Below are positions 1 to 7,800 of a DNA stretch of 21,141 nucleotides, piece by piece. Each line of letters starts with the position of its first letter. Position 1 is the first letter of the stretch. Source of the stretch: CAZCAQ01 sp964563965 (GTDB taxonomy: Bacteria; Patescibacteriota; WWE3; UBA101185; UBA10185); NCBI GenBank assembly GCA_964563965.1, contig CAZLZI010000012.1:1-21141 (forward strand), in the 5' to 3' direction. The position numbers and the translations under genes were made by a program. The notes under the pieces are model-generated. The model saw only the letters and a list, made by a program, of their open reading frames with translations. It was not told the origin of the DNA and ran no database searches.

Positions 1-84
1 GGTTTTAAAGTTGAAATAGTCATGTGATTTACTATTAGTAAATTATCATGGTGATGTTAAAATATCAATTGCTCTGTTCTTTTT

Positions 85-159
85 GGCCTGGTAGCCAAGT
101 GGTAAGGCGAGGGTCTGCAAAACCCTTACACGCGGGTTCGATTCCCGCCCAGGCCTCCA
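85..159 (+). tRNA. tRNA-Cys (anticodon GCA)
   Basis: A complete cloverleaf can be folded by eye. The 7-bp acceptor stem pairs GGCCTGG (85-91) with CCAGGCC (149-155). The D arm has GCC/GGC, the anticodon stem AGGGT/ACCCT (110-114/122-126) closes the loop CTGCAAA with anticodon GCA at 117-119, and the T stem GCGGG/CCCGC closes TTCGATT. The discriminator base is T156, typical of tRNA-Cys, and CCA is encoded (157-159). A weak 4-bp hairpin (159-170) followed by a short T run could end the transcript. No convincing promoter is seen in bases 1-84. Confidence 0.96.
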
Positions 160-204
160 GCAAGTTTGCTAAGTTTTCCCGCCTAACATAGTGTGAACCA
201 CCCC

Positions 205-234
205 TTGACACTCCAAGACGTCGAGTGCTATATA
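205..234 (+). promoter_or_regulatory. groESL promoter with CIRCE (HrcA) operator
   Basis: The repeat TTGACACTC, nine bases, GAGTGCTAT (205-231) matches the CIRCE consensus TTAGCACTC-N9-GAGTGCTAA at 15 of 18 positions with exactly the right 9-bp gap. The left arm contains a perfect -35 TTGACA (205-210). A -10-like TATATA follows at 229-234 after 18 bp, so bound HrcA would cover the core promoter. The expected transcript start is near 241, where a small inverted repeat (TGCTA-CTA-TAGCA, 241-253) would form a 5' hairpin. The CIRCE family and its repressor are established knowledge; regulation here is inferred, and hrcA is not in the window. Confidence 0.85.
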
Positions 235-312
235 AAAAGGTGCTACTATAGCAAAGCGCTTTTATTAAAACTAAAAGTAGTTACTAAGTATTAATTTTTA
301 GGAGAAAACTAA

Positions 313-627
313 ATGTCATCGAAAACCGATTCAAAAGTTCGAGCAGTTAAGCCTCTATATGATGTGGTTTTGGTAGAACCCAAAGTATCAGAGACCACCA
401 CACCTTCAGGTATTGTTATACCTGATACAGCAAATAAAGAAAAACCTATGGAGGGTACAATACTTGCTGTTGGTTCAGGAAAAGTAGTAGACGGGAAAAC
501 AACCCCACTCTTAGTACAAGTTGGCAATGTTGTTTTGTTTAAAAAATGGGGTGGTACTGAAATTAAAATTGACGGCAAAGAATATCTTCTTATTAAGGAA
601 GAAGATATTTTAGCAATAATGGAGTAA
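313..627 (+). CDS. groES: Co-chaperonin GroES (Hsp10)
   Basis: This is the cytoplasmic co-chaperonin that caps the GroEL ring during ATP-driven protein folding. The protein has 104 residues, close to the usual 95-100. It carries the family signature around residues 14-40 (vkPLyDvVLVePk...sGIViPDTA, the mobile loop region) and the G-x-ilAVGsGk stretch, and it ends in the conserved iKEEDILAIme. A Shine-Dalgarno AGGAG (300-304) lies 8 nt before the ATG. The gene is followed 20 nt later by groEL and forms the usual groES-groEL operon under the CIRCE promoter. Confidence 0.97.
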   Translation: MSSKTDSKVRAVKPLYDVVLVEPKVSETTTPSGIVIPDTANKEKPMEGTILAVGSGKVVDGKTTPLLVQVGNVVLFKKWGGTEIKIDGKEYLLIKEEDILAIME

Positions 628-647
628 TAATTTAGAAAGGAAACTTT

Positions 648-2315
648 ATGGCAGCAAAAATGATCCTATATGGCGATGAAGCCAGAAAGAAACTTAAGAC
701 AGGTGTTGATAAACTTGCACGGGCTGTGGTAACTACACTAGGCCCTAAAGGCAGAAATGTCGCTTTAAGTAAGAGCTGGGGAGCTCCGCAAGTAGTACAC
801 GATGGTGTAACAGTAGCAAAAGAAATTGAACTTCCAGATCCATTTGAAAACATGGGCGCACAGCTTGTTAGACAGGCTTCTGAAAAAACAAACGATATAG
901 CTGGGGATGGAACTACTACCTCTACATTACTAGCACAAGTATTAGTTGAGGAAGGGCTTAGAAACGTATCCGCAGGAGCTAATCCCATGATACTGAGAAA
1001 AGGACTTGAGAAAGGGCTTGAAGTAGCAGTTGCAGAAATCAAGAAACTTGCAAAACCAATTTCCACCAAAGAAGAAAAAGCTCAGGTTGCAACAATCTCC
1101 GCACAAAACAATGAAATAGGTAATTTGATTGCAGAAGCCATGGAAAAAGTTGGCAATAACGGAGTAATAACTGTAGAAGAATCTAGAGGATTTGATATGG
1201 GTCTTGAATATAAGGGAGGTATGCAATTTGATAAAGGGTATACTTCTCCATACTTTGTAACCAATACAGATAAAATGGAAGCTGAAATTACAGAACCATA
1301 CATACTTGTAACTGATTCCAAAGTAAACAATATCCAAGAACTCCTGCCAATGCTCGAAGAACTTATGAAGGTTTCAAAAAACCTAGTCATTATTGCTGAT
1401 GATATAGATGGTGAAGCGTTAGCTACACTGGTTGTTAATAAACTAAGAGGCACATTTAACCCTCTTGCTGTAAAAGCACCTGGCTTTGGTGATAGAAGAA
1501 AAGAAATGCTTCAAGATATAGCAGTTATAACTGGAGCAACCTTTATCAGCGAAGAAACAGGTAGAAAACTGGATTCTGTAAAAGTTGCAGATCTGGGTAG
1601 AGCAGAAAAAATCGTTGCTACAAAAGAAGATACAACAATAGTGGGAGGTAAAGGTAAACCAGCCGAGACCAAAGCACGCATTGCTCAAATTCAGAATCAG
1701 ATCACAAATACAGATTCTCAATATGATAAAGAAAAACTCTTTGAACGACTGGCTAAGTTATCAGGGGGAGTTGCTGTTATTAATGTTGGGGCAGCAACTG
1801 AAACAGAACTCAAAGAGAAAAAACTTAGAGTAGAAGATGCTGTAAATGCAACTAAAGCAGCTGTCGAAGAAGGTATTGTTCCGGGAGGTGGTATCGCTCT
1901 TGTAAGAGTAAGAGAAGCATTGTTATCTATCGAGCTTGAGGGTGAAGAAAAAACAGGAGTTGATATCCTTTACAGAGCACTTGCAAAACCAGCACGAGCC
2001 ATAGTTGAGAACGCTGGTGAAGACCCAGGTAAAGTAATGGCTGAAATAACACGCATGGCTAAAGAGAAAAAGAATCCTAATATAGGCTATAACATCTACA
2101 CTATGGATTATGAAGACCTTGTAAAGGCAGGTGTTACAGATCCTGCTAAGGTTACCCGAAGTGCATTACAAAATGCAGTGTCAGTTGCCATTATGATACT
2201 TACAACTGAGTGCTTAGTTGTAGATGCTCCTGAAAAGAAAGAATCCGCTCAAGGACACGGAGGTATGGGAGGAATGGGTGGCATGGATGATATGGGTATG
2301 GGCGGAATGATGTAA
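648..2315 (+). CDS. groEL: Chaperonin GroEL (Hsp60)
   Basis: This is the ATP-dependent folding chaperonin, a double-ring tetradecamer in the cytoplasm. The 555-residue length is normal. Key nucleotide-binding residues sit at the same numbers as in E. coli: D52 (HDGVTVAKEI) and D87 (AGDGTTTSTLL). The equatorial signature RVEDAVNATKAAVEEGIVPGGG is intact, and the C-terminus is the typical flexible Gly/Met tail (repeated GGM). A Shine-Dalgarno AAAGGA (636-641) lies 6 nt before the ATG. It is the last gene of the groESL operon and is followed by a strong terminator. Confidence 0.98.
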   Translation: MAAKMILYGDEARKKLKTGVDKLARAVVTTLGPKGRNVALSKSWGAPQVVHDGVTVAKEIELPDPFENMGAQLVRQASEKTNDIAGDGTTTSTLLAQVLVEEGLRNVSAGANPMILRKGLEKGLEVAVAEIKKLAKPISTKEEKAQVATISAQNNEIGNLIAEAMEKVGNNGVITVEESRGFDMGLEYKGGMQFDKGYTSPYFVTNTDKMEAEITEPYILVTDSKVNNIQELLPMLEELMKVSKNLVIIADDIDGEALATLVVNKLRGTFNPLAVKAPGFGDRRKEMLQDIAVITGATFISEETGRKLDSVKVADLGRAEKIVATKEDTTIVGGKGKPAETKARIAQIQNQITNTDSQYDKEKLFERLAKLSGGVAVINVGAATETELKEKKLRVEDAVNATKAAVEEGIVPGGGIALVRVREALLSIELEGEEKTGVDILYRALAKPARAIVENAGEDPGKVMAEITRMAKEKKNPNIGYNIYTMDYEDLVKAGVTDPAKVTRSALQNAVSVAIMILTTECLVVDAPEKKESAQGHGGMGGMGGMDDMGMGGMM

Positions 2316-2334
2316 GACTAGTAACTTGTCACTT

Positions 2335-2365
2335 AAAGGCCTCGGATATCCGGGGCCTTTTCTTT
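2335..2365 (+). terminator. Rho-independent terminator of groESL
   Basis: An 11-bp GC-rich stem (2335-2345 with 2350-2360, one G-T wobble) closes an ATAT loop and runs into the T-rich tract TTTTCTTT (2358-2365). It starts 20 nt after the groEL stop codon. Confidence 0.9.
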
Positions 2366-2376
2366 ATGTGTCAAAC

Positions 2377-2410
2377 TAAAAGGCGCTCCTGTAATAAAGA
2401 GCGCCTTTTA
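2377..2410 (-). terminator. Terminator of hsp20, probably bidirectional
   Basis: A perfect 12-bp stem (2377-2388 with 2399-2410) closes a 10-nt loop. The outer stem is A-rich on one side and T-rich on the other, so a U run is produced in either direction. It lies 41 bp beyond the hsp20 stop and 11 bp beyond the groEL terminator, which gives a back-to-back pair between convergent transcription units. Confidence 0.85.
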
Positions 2411-2451
2411 AAGATGAAGCGTCCATAAAGACTTATGCCCACAAGCCTTTA

Positions 2452-2877
2452 TTAAATCTTTTTCTTAATTGTTATTTTTTTAGGTCGTTCCTCTTCTAAT
2501 TTTGGAATAATGACCTTTACTACACCGTTTTCTACAACAGCTTCGGCTTTTGTGCTATCAACCATTCGTGGCAGCGATGTTGTGTAAGAAAATGTCGATT
2601 GCCTATTACTTCTATAAACAACCTTCTTCTTATCTTTCTCCTCTTGTGTATCCTCGTGTGCTGCTGAAATGTTTAAGACGTTACCTTCAACAGTAACTTC
2701 AACTAAATCCTCAGGCACACCAGGTACAGAGGCCTCGACCACCACAGACTCATCGGTCTCATAAATATTTAACCCTGTAGCAGATGACAGATCTGTCAAT
2801 TTTGCTGGCCAGTCTTCATCTAGAAAGTAAGTTGGGAAAATTTGTTGAAATGGATCTTTCCATTTTAGTATTGCCAT
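2452..2877 (-). CDS. Small heat shock protein, Hsp20/alpha-crystallin family
   Basis: This is an ATP-independent holdase that keeps unfolding proteins soluble. The protein has 141 residues, the family's usual size. The alpha-crystallin domain spans about residues 33-126, starting at GLNIYETDESVVVEASVPGV and ending in the conserved ENGVVKVIIPK strand, followed by a Lys-rich tail with an I-x-I-like motif (ITIKKKI). A very strong Shine-Dalgarno AGGAGG (2882-2887) sits 4 nt from the ATG. The gene has its own promoter with a CIRCE-like operator, which suggests co-regulation with groESL. It is convergent with groEL. Confidence 0.95.
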   Translation of the reverse strand: MAILKWKDPFQQIFPTYFLDEDWPAKLTDLSSATGLNIYETDESVVVEASVPGVPEDLVEVTVEGNVLNISAAHEDTQEEKDKKKVVYRSNRQSTFSYTTSLPRMVDSTKAEAVVENGVVKVIIPKLEEERPKKITIKKKI

Positions 2878-2904
2878 GTTACCTCCTACAAACTAATTAC
2901 TACT

Positions 2905-2939
2905 CTATCACTCTATCAACCGGAGTGCCAGTTTGTCAA
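2905..2939 (-). promoter_or_regulatory. hsp20 promoter with CIRCE-like operator
   Basis: On the minus strand a perfect -35 TTGACA (2934-2939) is followed after 18 bp by TAGAGT (2910-2915) as the best -10. Between and over them lies CTATCACTC, nine bases, GAGTGCCAG (plus-strand reading, 2905-2931), which matches the CIRCE consensus at 14 of 18 positions with the exact N9 gap. The -35 begins 10 nt past the end of the upstream leftward gene, so the hsp20 unit is separable from that operon. Confidence 0.72.
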
Positions 2940-2950
2940 GAGGTTTTGGC

Positions 2951-3802
2951 TTAGCTTGAGTGGAACTTGTTAAGAACTTGTTCTTTTGTATCAGTTTTAT
3001 TGAAGTGGATAAAAGACTTAGTTACTACTTCTTTAGTTAGATGCCTTCGCATATAAAAAATCTGCAGCTTCATACTTAAAAGCTCGATGTAATCTACACA
3101 AGATGCTTGGTACATAGGGGACACCGTATCTAAAGACGTATGCATGAAGTGAGGAAAGTATGATCGAATCCATGCATTCTGAGTTAGAAATTTAAAGTAT
3201 GTCTCATCTCTATCTAGGATAGGATGCATAGCGCATATTTCATGCGCTACAAATACATTTTTATCGTGGTCCCATGCCATGGAATCCTCAGCTACAATAA
3301 GGTTTGGGCAAATTTTACTAACATAAGAGGAGTCTGTTCGATACAAGTGCAATATCTTTAACAGAACTACAAGAAAAAAGCGCGTTAACCACACCCTATG
3401 TCTCTTCGTTACAATAAACACGTCAATGTCCCCACTTTCTTCTTTATTAAAAGCGGCACACGAACCTGTAATCCCAAGCAAACGAATCCAAGGTATTCTT
3501 GAAATAACAGGCACCACAGCTTGGACCTGTTTTATTGCCTGCATAGACAGCATGCCTCGAGCAACACTATCCACTTTTTTACTACCTCGTATGCTAAATA
3601 AACCTTTATGCTCGGTAATAAGTTTTGCTTGTATTAAAGCCCGTATTGAGGTTTGAAGTTGCGTAAGTGTATACGGCTCATCAGCAATTAAGAATGTCGA
3701 TAGTCTATACAGACTAACGGGGTAATTAAAAATTGCAAAATAGGAGAGTGTTTTATAAATACTTTTTTCGCATTTAGAAAGTTTATGTTTTGAAGATGCC
3801 AT
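2951..3802 (-). CDS. Putative winged-helix/nucleotidyltransferase-fold protein, unknown function
   Basis: A 283-residue soluble protein that I do not recognise as a named gene. Residues ~10-75 look like a winged-helix DNA-binding region (Lys-rich start, then two helices and an 'hKGLFSIRGS' wing). Residues 110-131 contain GITGS, ten residues, DIDVFIV. This fits the nucleotidyltransferase superfamily motif GS-x(9-12)-DxD, with S114 and D125/D127. A later block (about residues 166-190, including PNLIVAEDS) looks conserved-type but is not diagnostic. The substrate is unknown. It is the last gene of a three-gene leftward operon, starting 2 nt after the RNase H-like gene with no Shine-Dalgarno, so it is probably translationally coupled. 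Confidence 0.6.
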   Translation of the reverse strand: MASSKHKLSKCEKSIYKTLSYFAIFNYPVSLYRLSTFLIADEPYTLTQLQTSIRALIQAKLITEHKGLFSIRGSKKVDSVARGMLSMQAIKQVQAVVPVISRIPWIRLLGITGSCAAFNKEESGDIDVFIVTKRHRVWLTRFFLVVLLKILHLYRTDSSYVSKICPNLIVAEDSMAWDHDKNVFVAHEICAMHPILDRDETYFKFLTQNAWIRSYFPHFMHTSLDTVSPMYQASCVDYIELLSMKLQIFYMRRHLTKEVVTKSFIHFNKTDTKEQVLNKFHSS

Positions 3803-3804
3803 TG

Positions 3805-4200
3805 TTAATTATTATCAAGTTCTTTATTCACAAGCAGGTCTGCTTCTTTATTTTGGCTTCTGGGAATATGCGTATAGGATACTACTTCAAATTTGTTTTC
3901 TAACGCTTTAACCCTACTAAATAAGGTGGCAAGAGAACTGTCTTTAACTTTATATAAACCAGTGAGTTGTTTTACAACAAGTTCACTATCTAAAAAGGCT
4001 GAGATGGCCGTAATGTTCTGTTCTAGCGCCAACGTCAGCCCTAAAATTAAAGCTTTATACTCTGCTTGATTGTTTGTTCCAGTACCGTAGTATTCGCTAC
4101 CTTTACGTATAAGCGCTCCATGCATATCATACAGAATTGCTGCTCCAGCAGCCGGACCAGGATTGCCTCTTGCACCGCCATCGGTATACAGCTTAACCAT
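3805..4200 (-). CDS. Ribonuclease HI family protein
   Basis: A 131-residue RNase H-fold enzyme expected to cleave RNA in RNA-DNA hybrids. The four acidic catalytic residues of the family are visible: D7 (YTDGGARGNPGPAG-like start), E47 (NNQAEYKAL), D71 (LDSELVV) and D121 (NKEADLLVN), plus H111 in HIPR. The short form lacking the basic protrusion resembles archaeal/Gram-positive 'reverse-transcriptase-like' RNase HI proteins rather than E. coli RnhA. A Shine-Dalgarno AAGGA lies within the end of the upstream gene, which it overlaps by 8 nt. Confidence 0.9.
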   Translation of the reverse strand: MVKLYTDGGARGNPGPAAGAAILYDMHGALIRKGSEYYGTGTNNQAEYKALILGLTLALEQNITAISAFLDSELVVKQLTGLYKVKDSSLATLFSRVKALENKFEVVSYTHIPRSQNKEADLLVNKELDNN

Positions 4201-4810
4201 TATTTTCCTTTAAGTAAAAGAAAGAACCAAGTAAAAGCATTGTAGTAAGAAGACCTGCAATAGCTCCTGCAATAGCATTAAAATACAGGCTGGAATACCC
4301 TTTATAAACAACCGGGCTTTCTAGAACAGGTACTGGAAGTACTTTAGAATCCCCATTCTTATTGATATCACTACTGATTTGCAAAAGTTCTTCTGATGTT
4401 AATTTCCATATAGTTTGGACTCTAGCCGGATCGGGATGTTTTACCTGAAATGTAACTAGTGAAGAATCCGTTTTAACAACACGAATAGCTCTATCCAATT
4501 CTCGTAGACCTTTACGAGTAACCTCTTCTTCAAGCCCTTTTAAAACTCTACTTTTCATGTCATCACTTTCAATGAGTGCTGTTAGTGTTTTTGCATAATT
4601 TAGCGAGGCTAAGGAGGCATAATAACCTTCATAACTAAAAGTAGAAGGTACTGTCTCAATACGGCGAGCTGTATAAAAAGACCCCGTTGCAATGTATTTG
4701 GGAGGTATATAATAAAAAGACAAAAGCCCAAGCAACAAACCTAAGATACATCCCGTTATGAGAAGTAGGGCTTTTTGCTTATATAGTGATAAAAGCTTGG
4801 CTAGTGTCAT
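4193..4810 (-). CDS. Wzz/chain-length-determinant-like membrane protein
   Basis: With the ATG at 4810 the product has 205 residues. A short cytoplasmic start leads to a first membrane helix (~14-34), then a mostly extracytoplasmic region with VTFQVKHPDPARVQ, and a second membrane helix near the C-terminus (~178-198). This N-TM/C-TM layout is that of polysaccharide co-polymerases (Wzz family), which set glycan chain length or organise export; there is no kinase domain. An in-frame ATG at 4870 would add 20 hydrophobic residues. I prefer 4810 because a TATAAT lies 7 nt before it and the family starts just ahead of TM1. It heads a three-gene operon with the RNase H-like and nucleotidyltransferase-like genes. 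Confidence 0.68.
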   Translation of the reverse strand: MTLAKLLSLYKQKALLLITGCILGLLLGLLSFYYIPPKYIATGSFYTARRIETVPSTFSYEGYYASLASLNYAKTLTALIESDDMKSRVLKGLEEEVTRKGLRELDRAIRVVKTDSSLVTFQVKHPDPARVQTIWKLTSEELLQISSDINKNGDSKVLPVPVLESPVVYKGYSSLYFNAIAGAIAGLLTTMLLLGSFFYLKENNG

Positions 4811-4817
4811 CTGAAAT

Positions 4818-4826
4818 ATTATAACA
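4818..4826 (-). promoter_or_regulatory. Extended -10 promoter for the wzz-like operon (leaderless)
   Basis: On the minus strand TGTTATAAT (TGn plus perfect TATAAT at 4818-4823) stands 7 nt before the ATG at 4810. Transcription would begin at or next to the A of the start codon. There is no good -35, which is common for extended -10 promoters, and no Shine-Dalgarno. Confidence 0.6.
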
Positions 4827-4834
4827 CCTAATTC

Positions 4835-4864
4835 TTGCATTAAAACCATAAAGAAACTTATACT
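4835..4864 (+). promoter_or_regulatory. Candidate promoter for the epimerase-DUF4012 gene
   Basis: A weak -35 (TTGCAT, 4835-4840) lies 18 bp from a good -10 (TATACT, 4859-4864). The predicted start near 4871 gives a leader of about 23 nt. It is divergent from, and close to, the leftward TATAAT at 4818-4823. A nine-codon reading frame (4881-4907, MKLPYVKK then stop) lies between this promoter and the main start and overlaps it out of frame. Confidence 0.45.
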
Positions 4865-4893
4865 ATTCATTAGAGAAACAATGAAACTGCCCT

Positions 4894-7800
4894 ATGTCAA
4901 AAAGTAAAGTTGTTAGAAAAACAGTTCTTTCCCCAACCGTCTTAATTGCCGGTGGTGCTGGATTTATCGGTGCCCATCTTGCGGAAACCTTATTGGAGCA
5001 AAAAGTTAACGTTGTTGTAGTTGATACTATCAATGCAACAGGTAAAGAACTTCAAATAGAAACCTTGCTCAAAAACGATCATTTTGCTTTTTTTGATGCA
5101 GATATCAATAAAGGACTACCCCTAGAAATAGAAAGTGTGGATTATGTATTTCACCTAGCTGGTGTTGAAACATATATGTATGCTGATGGGTGGGGGTTGG
5201 ACACCCTCTTAGCAAACTCATTAGGCACTAAGAACCTACTTGATTTTGCCTTGAAGTGTGATGCAAAGTTTCTCCTAGTTTCTTCCATTGATGTCTATCA
5301 AGGGCTTCTTTCCTCACTCAATCTAGCCCATTACTTCGGCAAAACCGAGTTTGAGGAAAGGAAATATTCGCTTATTGAAGCAAAAAGGTATGCAGAGGCA
5401 TTAGTTTGGGAATACTACAAAAAATATGACATGAACTCTCGCATTGTGCGGCTACCTAAAATTTATGGACCACGAATGCCTTTAAACAGCAATGAAGATT
5501 TAAATAGTGCTATTAAAGATCTACTAGAAGATAGAGATCTTAAACTATACGGCGAGGGCACTGAAAAAAACTTTTATCTCTACATTACGGATGCAGTGGC
5601 TGGGCTAGTTAAGTCATTATTTTCTGAAGATACTAAAGGAAAAATATACTCACTAAGTGCGGATGAGCCTTACACAACACTGGAGATAATATATTTATTA
5701 AAAAATATTGCCAGCAGAGAATTAAATATAGAATTTAAGCCTAAAACAGGGGAAACGCCTCACCGGTTCGTGGAACCTGACACAACCAATTTACATGAAC
5801 TCTCATGGGAACAAAAAATACCTTTTAAAGAAGGCATTAGCAAGACACTTAAATGGTATGGCTATGAAATAAACGAACACTCATTTAAACCTGCAAAAAT
5901 AATAGCCGACAGAGAAAACCAAAAACATGCAGATACCACAAGTATTCTGCCCCAACAAGAAACTGTAAAAGTCATCCCAGAAACAGTTGTTCCTAAAATA
6001 AGTTGGTGGAAAAACTTTAAAGCCAGAAGGAAAGCAACTAAGAAAACGTCTCAAAAGAAACAAGAGCAGTCCCCTGTGCCAACAAAGAAAGAAGCTGTAA
6101 AAGACGCAGCACCTGTCACTAAAACAAAAAAAACCGGAGCACGAACTACATTCCAGATGCTAGGGCTTGTATGTTTAATCTTGCTTTTCATTATAGGAAC
6201 GCCTCTTGTGCAAACAACTTACTTTACACTACAAGCTTCAAGACAATTAGCCACGTTGCCCACCAACCTAGCACGGCTTGATATTACTAAAGCCCAAGAT
6301 AATGCTAATAAGGCCTATATAGGGTATCAGAAAGCGCAGAACACACTTAAATTTACCTCTTGGGTATTTACAATCTCCGGTCAGAAAAAACGCTATGAAA
6401 CGTATCAAAATACACTTGTCTCAGCCGAGTACTTTTCAAAGGCTGTATATTACACATCTAAAGCTGGGGCACCTTTTTCAAATATCTGGAGCGTTATTCG
6501 GATAGACCGGCCAATGCGCATAACAACCCAAGATTTATATGATATGGATTTCAATTTAAAAACAGCAAAAGCTAACTTTGTTATGTCACATGCCCTAGCA
6601 AAGACAATAGATGAACATAACTTTCCAACCTCTTACCAGAGTAAAATCTCGCAGTACAAATCCGCCACAGGCTTAGGTGTAAGCATGGCAGGGGATGCTG
6701 AAAAGCTGATTGTAGATTTACCAGAAGTTCTTGGTATAGAAAAACCGAAAAAATACTTGATTCTTTTCCAAAATTCAAATGAGCTAAGACCTACAGGAGG
6801 ATTTGTCGGGTCCTATGCAGTACTTGAAATCGAAGAAGGAAAGATAAAGAGTCTTAAAATCGATGATATATACAACCCAGACGGACAGCTAGAAGACAAT
6901 GAAGTTAGACTTGAATCTCCTAAGCCTATTAAGGAGCTCTTAGCTGAAGAAAACCTTTTTATAAGAAATGCTAATTGGCATCCAGATTTTAAGAAAAGTG
7001 CTCAAACCATTACAGCGCTATTTGCTGATGTCGATGGGAGTACATTCGACGGAGTCGTGGCTATAGATCTAGAGGTAATTAAAAACATGCTTAAAGTTAC
7101 AGGTCCCATTTACTTAACTGCATATAATGAAGAAATTAATGCTGAGAATCTATACGAACGAACCCAATTTCACAGTGAGTTTAACTACAAAGAGGGGGAA
7201 TCTCAAAAGAAAACCTTCCTAACTGTTTTGGGTAGCAAATTCCTTGAAAAAGTTTTCTCTTTGCAACCAAAGGACATGCCTAAGCTTATGGAAGCATTCT
7301 CAACAAGCCTGCAAAGCAAACACATTCTTATAAGTAATCCTAATACGCAAATCAGTACGCTTCTGGAAAAATATGGCTGGGACGGATCATTACATAAACA
7401 TAAAGGCGACTATCTGTATGTTGTGAATGCAAACTTAGGAGGCAATAAAGCAAATTTCTATGTAAAAAATAAAATGAGTTATGAAGTAACCGGTCAAACT
7501 AGAGACGGTGTGATGCGATCTACACTAACCTTGGAATATAAACATATGGGCAAAGACCTAGCTTGGCCAGGCGGGTCATATAAGAATTATGTCAGAGTAC
7601 TTACCCAGAAAGGCACAAAACTAACGGATGCTGTACTAACTATATATGACAAACAAGGGCGTGTTATTAAGATGGAGGAAACACCTGTTATTGGACCTAA
7701 GACACTTGCAGATATCACAGAAGAAGAAACAGAAACAGTGTTTTCTAGTAATTTAACAAACCCTGCAAGTCTTCTAAAAAAAGCGGTAATTGAATCCCAA

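Noticed and set aside
253..262. 10-bp palindrome AAAGCGCTTT in the groES leader
   Set aside because: It is too short and lacks partners; with CIRCE already explaining regulation it may be chance.
942..1337. Reading frames antisense to groEL (also 632-1069, 1082-1453, 1443-1721)
   Set aside because: They are shadow frames of a strongly conserved gene with no family features.
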